Positions 36,126 through 38,916 of a stretch of 38,916 nucleotides of DNA are shown here, one piece after another. The DNA is taken from NCBI GenBank assembly GCA_017623475.1, contig JAGAPC010000007.1, forward strand, positions 1 through 38,916, given 5' to 3'. The position numbers were made by a program, and so were the translations under genes. How positions within the stretch are numbered: position 1 is the stretch's first letter; the number at the start of each line of letters is the position of its first letter. The notes under the pieces are model-generated. The model saw only the letters and a list, made by a program, of their open reading frames with translations. It was not told where the DNA came from and made no database searches. The stretch is from Clostridia bacterium (GTDB taxonomy: Bacteria > Bacillota > Clostridia > Oscillospirales > UBA644).

Positions 36126-36155
36126 AAAAACCCGGCTTTGCAGATCGCGAAGCCG
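36126..36155 (-). terminator. Terminator-like hairpin in the cdaA leader
   Basis: On the minus strand CGGCTT and AAGCCG (plus 36133-36138 and 36150-36155), 11-base loop, then GGTTTTTAT. It lies between the predicted cdaA promoter and the GTG start. Either it ends the desulfurase transcript or it attenuates cdaA. Confidence 0.5.
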
Positions 36156-36206
36156 CACGCGGTAATTAAAATATAAAGAATTCTTAATATATAAGTTTCT
36201 AAATCC

Positions 36207-36235
36207 ATTTTACCAGCATTTCGCCAAAAAATCAA
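36207..36235 (-). promoter_or_regulatory. Probable sigma-A promoter of the cdaA operon
   Basis: On the minus strand TTGATT (36230-36235), 17-bp spacer ending in TGG, TAAAAT (36207-36212). It implies a leader of about 110 bases. Confidence 0.68.
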
Positions 36236-36252
36236 TACTGTCCAAAATAATT

Positions 36253-37371
36253 TTAATATTTTTTCAAAATTTTTACACACTCGTAGGCATCTTTCTCGGT
36301 ATTTTTGTATCCGAAGCTGATCCGGACCGATCCGGAACCAATGGTTTGCATCGTTTGATGCGCCAGCGCGGAACAATGATATCCCCCGCGGGTGCAAATG
36401 CCGAAGCGATTTAACCAATGGGCGATTTTCTCCGAATGATCCCGTTCATGGACGAGGGATACCGTTGCGACGGAATCTTCCGAATTTCCAAGGATTTTGA
36501 ACCCCGGGATTTTCTTCATTTCCTCAATAAATAAATTCCGTAGCATGGCTTCGTGCGTTCGGATCGCTTCTCTGCGGCGATCCGTAAACAAAACCCCCTC
36601 GCGCAGTCCGGCAATTCCGGGGGTGTTCAGCGTTCCGCTTTCGTACCCCTCCGGGTAGGTGTTGGGCTGGATCTCCGATAAAGAATCCGACCCCGTTCCT
36701 CCTTCCAAAAGGGGTGTTATGTCCAGAGGCTTTGATAGAATTAACGCTCCCGTGCCTTGGGGACCGAGCAATCCCTTGTGCCCGGGAATACAGATAAAAT
36801 CAATGGGATCTTCCCGTAAAAAATAGGTTTCCGTCCCCGCCGTCTGGGCGCCGTCCACCCCGAACAGAATTCCGCGATTACGGCAGATCTTTCCAATTTC
36901 CCGAATGGGCAAAATCCTCCCGGTGACGTTGGACGCATGGGTGCAGAACACGAGTCTCGTATTTGGACGAAGGGCACTGCGGAAATTGGCAACCGTTTCT
37001 TCGTCCGATTCTCCGGTGGTTGCAACGTCAAAGGTCACGATTCCCCGATTCCGTAAAGCAATCAACGGTCGGATTACGGAATTATGCTCCAAATCCGAAA
37101 TAACGACGTGATCTCCCGGGTTTAAAATTCCTTTCAAAGCCCGGTTGATCGCGTCGGTGGTATTCATTGTAAAGATTACCGTTTCCGCTTCCGTTCCAAA
37201 GGAGTTTGCCAGGGCTTTCCGTGCAGAATAAATCGTTTGGGAGGCGTCCATCGCCATCCTGTGTCCGCTTCGCCCCGGATTTGCTCCGTTTTTAGAAAGC
37301 TGCTCGGCAACGGCACGGAGTACCGATGCCGGCTTTGGATGGGAAGACGCCGCGTTGTCAAGATATATCAT
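36253..37371 (-). CDS. Cysteine desulfurase family aminotransferase V
   Basis: 372 residues, normal length. The PLP lysine is Lys199 in IPGHKGLLGPQGTG; Asp173 (GVDGAQTAG) and His96 (LEHNS) contact PLP. Cys333 in GGYHCSALAHQ is the likely persulfide cysteine, since RGGYHCSALAHQ matches the family active-site loop. It probably mobilises sulfur (or selenium) from cysteine (or selenocysteine). The gene overlaps a DUF3343 gene by 14 bases; this pairing resembles the TIGR01977/EF2568 branch found near selenium-trait genes, recalled rather than verified. No selD is in the window. Confidence 0.88.
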   Translation of the reverse strand: MIYLDNAASSHPKPASVLRAVAEQLSKNGANPGRSGHRMAMDASQTIYSARKALANSFGTEAETVIFTMNTTDAINRALKGILNPGDHVVISDLEHNSVIRPLIALRNRGIVTFDVATTGESDEETVANFRSALRPNTRLVFCTHASNVTGRILPIREIGKICRNRGILFGVDGAQTAGTETYFLREDPIDFICIPGHKGLLGPQGTGALILSKPLDITPLLEGGTGSDSLSEIQPNTYPEGYESGTLNTPGIAGLREGVLFTDRRREAIRTHEAMLRNLFIEEMKKIPGFKILGNSEDSVATVSLVHERDHSEKIAHWLNRFGICTRGGYHCSALAHQTMQTIGSGSVRISFGYKNTEKDAYECVKILKKY

Positions 37372-37582
37372 AAATTTCCCCCGTTACCTTTACTCCGTTG
37401 TTTTTTAACAGGGTATAAGCGGTTTCAAATTGGGCGTAAGGAACCTTAACGCACCATCCGCATCCCGCAGTCGTTTCGGAAGACCGTTTGGTTGCGCCTG
37501 CCTTGATTCCATACCGTTTCAGAACGTCTTGCGCCTTTTGTGCGTAGGTGACAGACCGAACTCCGATACATTTTGTTCTCAT
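37358..37582 (-). CDS. DUF3343 Se/S carrier-like protein
   Basis: 74 residues. It matches the small DUF3343 / Se_S_carrier-like family: a beta-alpha fold with VTYAQKAQDVLKRYGIKA and a cysteine-rich turn TAGCGWCVKVP (Cys41, Cys44), then AYTLLKNNGVKVTGE. It may pass sulfur or selenium received from the desulfurase whose gene it overlaps. Ribosome site AAAGAG is modest. First gene of a two-gene unit. Confidence 0.8.
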   Translation of the reverse strand: MRTKCIGVRSVTYAQKAQDVLKRYGIKAGATKRSSETTAGCGWCVKVPYAQFETAYTLLKNNGVKVTGEIYDIS

Positions 37583-37654
37583 GGGTTATCACTCTTTTAA
37601 ACGAAAGTAGCCGAAGGGCTCATTTCATCTTATGAAGATAACCCGATTTTTGAC

Positions 37655-37663
37655 AGTATATCA
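37655..37663 (-). promoter_or_regulatory. Possible extended -10 for the DUF3343-desulfurase unit
   Basis: On the minus strand TGATATACT, the same extended -10 as the DUF2461 promoter, but without a recognisable -35. The gap 37583-37710 otherwise shows a TTGACA on the plus strand (37650-37655) with no placed -10. Confidence 0.4.
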
Positions 37664-37710
37664 TACCGGGCTTCGGACGAGCATATAGTTTCTCGAAAGG
37701 AGCTTTGATT

Positions 37711-38163
37711 ATGGAACTTTTACTTCAAAATTCAGCGTTGTCCTGGTTGTGTCTGGTGGCGCTTTTTGCGTTTTGTGAGCTGTTTTTTATGCGGTATCGG
37801 ATGATCTGGCTTTCCGTCGGCGCGACGGTCGGATTGATTACGTCTCTATGCCGCGGCGATCTGTGGCTTCAGATCGTCCTTGCGGTTTCGGTGTCCGCGG
37901 CGCTTTTATGGTTCAGCCGCAGCTGGGTAAAGCAGGTTCGGTGCGACGACGTATTGCAGGAAATGAATTCGGAACAAAAGGAAAACGAAGGGGATTTGCA
38001 AGGGTTCTCCAATCTGCAATTCGACGGATTGACCCGAAATTTTACGCCCAAAAGCGATTTTTCGACGATCGTGCCTTCGCAACCGGAAAATACGGATGAA
38101 TCCGATACGGAAATGCCGCGTTCCATTTCGCTGTTTGAGTTTCAAACCGGTGATTTTACGTAA
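37711..38163 (+). CDS. NfeD-like membrane protein lacking the OB domain
   Basis: 150 residues from ATG 37711 with AAAGGAG upstream; the in-frame TTG two codons earlier is less suited. Residues 9-28, 31-47 and 51-69 are hydrophobic and read like the three transmembrane helices of short NfeD proteins (CELFFMRYRMIWLSVGA, then LWLQIVLAVSVSAALL). The C-terminal 75 residues are polar and acidic and do not look like the OB fold that usually follows. NfeD proteins aid membrane proteases or flotillin-like proteins; none is nearby. Function unassigned. Confidence 0.7.
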   Translation: MELLLQNSALSWLCLVALFAFCELFFMRYRMIWLSVGATVGLITSLCRGDLWLQIVLAVSVSAALLWFSRSWVKQVRCDDVLQEMNSEQKENEGDLQGFSNLQFDGLTRNFTPKSDFSTIVPSQPENTDESDTEMPRSISLFEFQTGDFT

Positions 38164-38199
38164 AAAAACTTTCCCTCGGAAGGAGACCAAGGGAAAGAA
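38162..38199 (-). terminator. Terminator of the zinc-ribbon/DUF4190 gene
   Basis: Stem CTTTCCCT and AGGGAAAG (plus 38169-38176 and 38190-38197), extendable by three pairs including one G-T. On the minus strand a seven-T run follows. It abuts the stop of the convergent NfeD-like gene. Confidence 0.8.
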
Positions 38200-38233
38200 A
38201 CAAAAATATTAAATTTACGTTATTTTTTCAACC

Positions 38234-38662
38234 TTAAAACAGAAAACTCATGTATTCGAACATCTCGACGTTACCTTCCAAGTCGCCCATAAATCCGATC
38301 CAGAAGGAAAAGAAATTGACGATGGAAAGAATGGAAAGGATCAATCCGGGAATTGCCATGCCTTTTCTCGTTTCCGATTTAAGTCCCTTTGCGGAGAAAA
38401 TAATCCCCACGATGCCGGCGGGCAGACCGAGGCAGCAGCAGACCATAGAGCAGATCCCCAAAATCAAGCCGACGAGGGCGTGGGTATCCGCGGGATTTTT
38501 CGTTTCCGTCGGGTTTTGTTGAACGCTTGGTTCTTCCGGCGTCACGACCGTAGCCTCAGCCGCAACCGCTTCTGCCGGTTGTTCCGCTTCGATTTTCGTG
38601 CCGCAGTAAGAGCAGAAGGATTGACCTTCCTGTAATTCCGAGTTGCAAACGCTGCATTTCAT
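38234..38662 (-). CDS. Zinc-ribbon and DUF4190 membrane protein
   Basis: 142 residues. N-terminal zinc ribbon with Cys3, Cys6, Cys17 and Cys20 (CSVC, CSYCG), an Ala/Glu/Pro-rich linker (24-60), then two hydrophobic helices (about 63-90 and 102-122) joined by a short loop, LGLPAGIVGIIFSAKGLKSE, as in DUF4190 proteins. Function is not known. AAAGGAGT precedes ATG. It has its own consensus promoter and terminator, so it stands alone. Confidence 0.82.
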   Translation of the reverse strand: MKCSVCNSELQEGQSFCSYCGTKIEAEQPAEAVAAEATVVTPEEPSVQQNPTETKNPADTHALVGLILGICSMVCCCLGLPAGIVGIIFSAKGLKSETRKGMAIPGLILSILSIVNFFSFWIGFMGDLEGNVEMFEYMSFLF

Positions 38663-38699
38663 GATAAGTACACTCCTTTAAGATATATTCCACACGGAT

Positions 38700-38728
38700 A
38701 TTATAGCACTTAATCCGCAGAAAGTCAA
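38700..38728 (-). promoter_or_regulatory. Sigma-A promoter of the zinc-ribbon/DUF4190 gene
   Basis: On the minus strand TTGACT (38723-38728), 17-bp spacer, TATAAT (38700-38705). Confidence 0.85.
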
Positions 38729-38737
38729 TAGAATTTA

Positions 38738-38779
38738 AAAAATAAAACAGACAGATTTCGAATGAAACCTGTCTGTTTT
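38738..38779 (-). terminator. Terminator after tRNA-Glu
   Basis: 11-bp perfect stem, AAAACAGACAG (38744-38754) and CTGTCTGTTTT (38769-38779), extended inward with one mismatch. On the minus strand TTTTATTTTTT follows. The 5' arm begins directly at the tRNA CCA end. Confidence 0.87.
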
Positions 38780-38853
38780 GGTGACCCGTAGGAGAGTCGA
38801 ACTCCTGTTACAGCCGTGAAAGGGCCGTGTCTTAACCACTTGACCAACGGGCC
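38779..38853 (-). tRNA. tRNA-Glu (anticodon TTC)
   Basis: 75 bases including the encoded CCA. Acceptor GGCCCGT pairs with ACGGGTC (one G-T). Anticodon loop CTTTCAC gives TTC. T-arm AGGAG-TTCGACT-CTCCT. A terminator follows. Three bases separate it from the next tRNA upstream, so both are one transcript. Confidence 0.96.
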
Positions 38854-38856
38854 GTT

Positions 38857-38916
38857 TGGTAGCGGAAGCTGGATTTGAACCGGCGACCGTACGGGTATGA
38901 ACCGTATGCTCTAGCC
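38857..38916 (-). tRNA. tRNA with CAT anticodon (probably elongator Met), 5' end outside window
   Basis: 60 bases of the 3' part. Anticodon stem TACGG/CCGTA with loop TTCATAC gives CAT; it lacks the three G-C pairs of initiator tRNA. T-arm GCCGG-TTCAAAT-CCAGC has one C-A mismatch. Acceptor TTCCGCT, A, CCA. tRNA-Ile2 (lysidine-modified CAT) is the alternative. Confidence 0.88.

Overview
The window looks like chromosomal DNA from a spore-forming, Gram-positive, anaerobe-type member of the Clostridia (Oscillospiraceae/Ruminococcaceae-like is my best guess, by inference only). The evidence is spoIIR (sporulation), an hrcA-grpE-dnaK-dnaJ operon with a CIRCE operator, the c-di-AMP pair cdaA-cdaR, strong AGGAG-type ribosome binding sites and near-consensus sigma-A promoters. 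I see no phage, insertion sequence, CRISPR array or plasmid feature. No gap between genes exceeds 300 bases; the longest ones (about 160, 220 and 270 bases) hold promoters.

Layout. 1-779: 3' end of a GTP-type PEP carboxykinase. 938-3221: a two-gene operon of an XRE-HTH/phosphoglucosamine mutase fusion and a stand-alone GlmU-type left-handed beta-helix acetyltransferase. 3315-5425: DUF2461 protein, spoIIR (minus strand), HAD phosphatase. 5555-8063: nagA overlapping an aberrant ROK-like sugar kinase gene. 8182-10641: endonuclease IV-like protein, M24 aminopeptidase, small GRAM-like membrane protein. 10691-13084 (minus): large membrane-anchored YD-repeat protein with an acidic Ser/Asp/Thr tail, divergent from a cytosolic MGH1/GH63-like glycosidase (13309-15285). 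15335-20105 (minus): heat-shock operon hrcA-grpE-dnaK-dnaJ. 20148-27924 (minus): recA-recX-rimO-pgsA-cysE-cysS-recG. 28191-30991: gdhA convergent with citrate synthase. 31115-36092 (minus): cdaA-cdaR followed, through 4-base overlaps, by an FAD dehydrogenase, an RseC-like membrane protein and an acyltransferase-like protein. 36253-37582 (minus): DUF3343 (Se/S carrier-like) and cysteine desulfurase. 37711-38662: two small membrane proteins. 38779-38916 (minus): tRNA-Glu and a partial tRNA with CAU anticodon.

How the genes fit together. Amino-sugar and envelope metabolism recurs: the ROK-like kinase (inferred GlcNAc kinase), NagA (GlcNAc-6-P to GlcN-6-P), GlmM (GlcN-6-P to GlcN-1-P) and the GlmU-like acetyltransferase (GlcN-1-P to GlcNAc-1-P) could form one route from recycled GlcNAc to cell-wall precursor. 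In many Firmicutes glmM follows cdaA-cdaR and GlmM binds CdaA; here that position is taken by a redox gene, and the window's only glmM carries a DNA-binding domain. The HTH-GlmM fusion with its coupled acetyltransferase is the strongest candidate for an undescribed system: a metabolic enzyme that may also act as a transcription factor reporting on amino-sugar flux.
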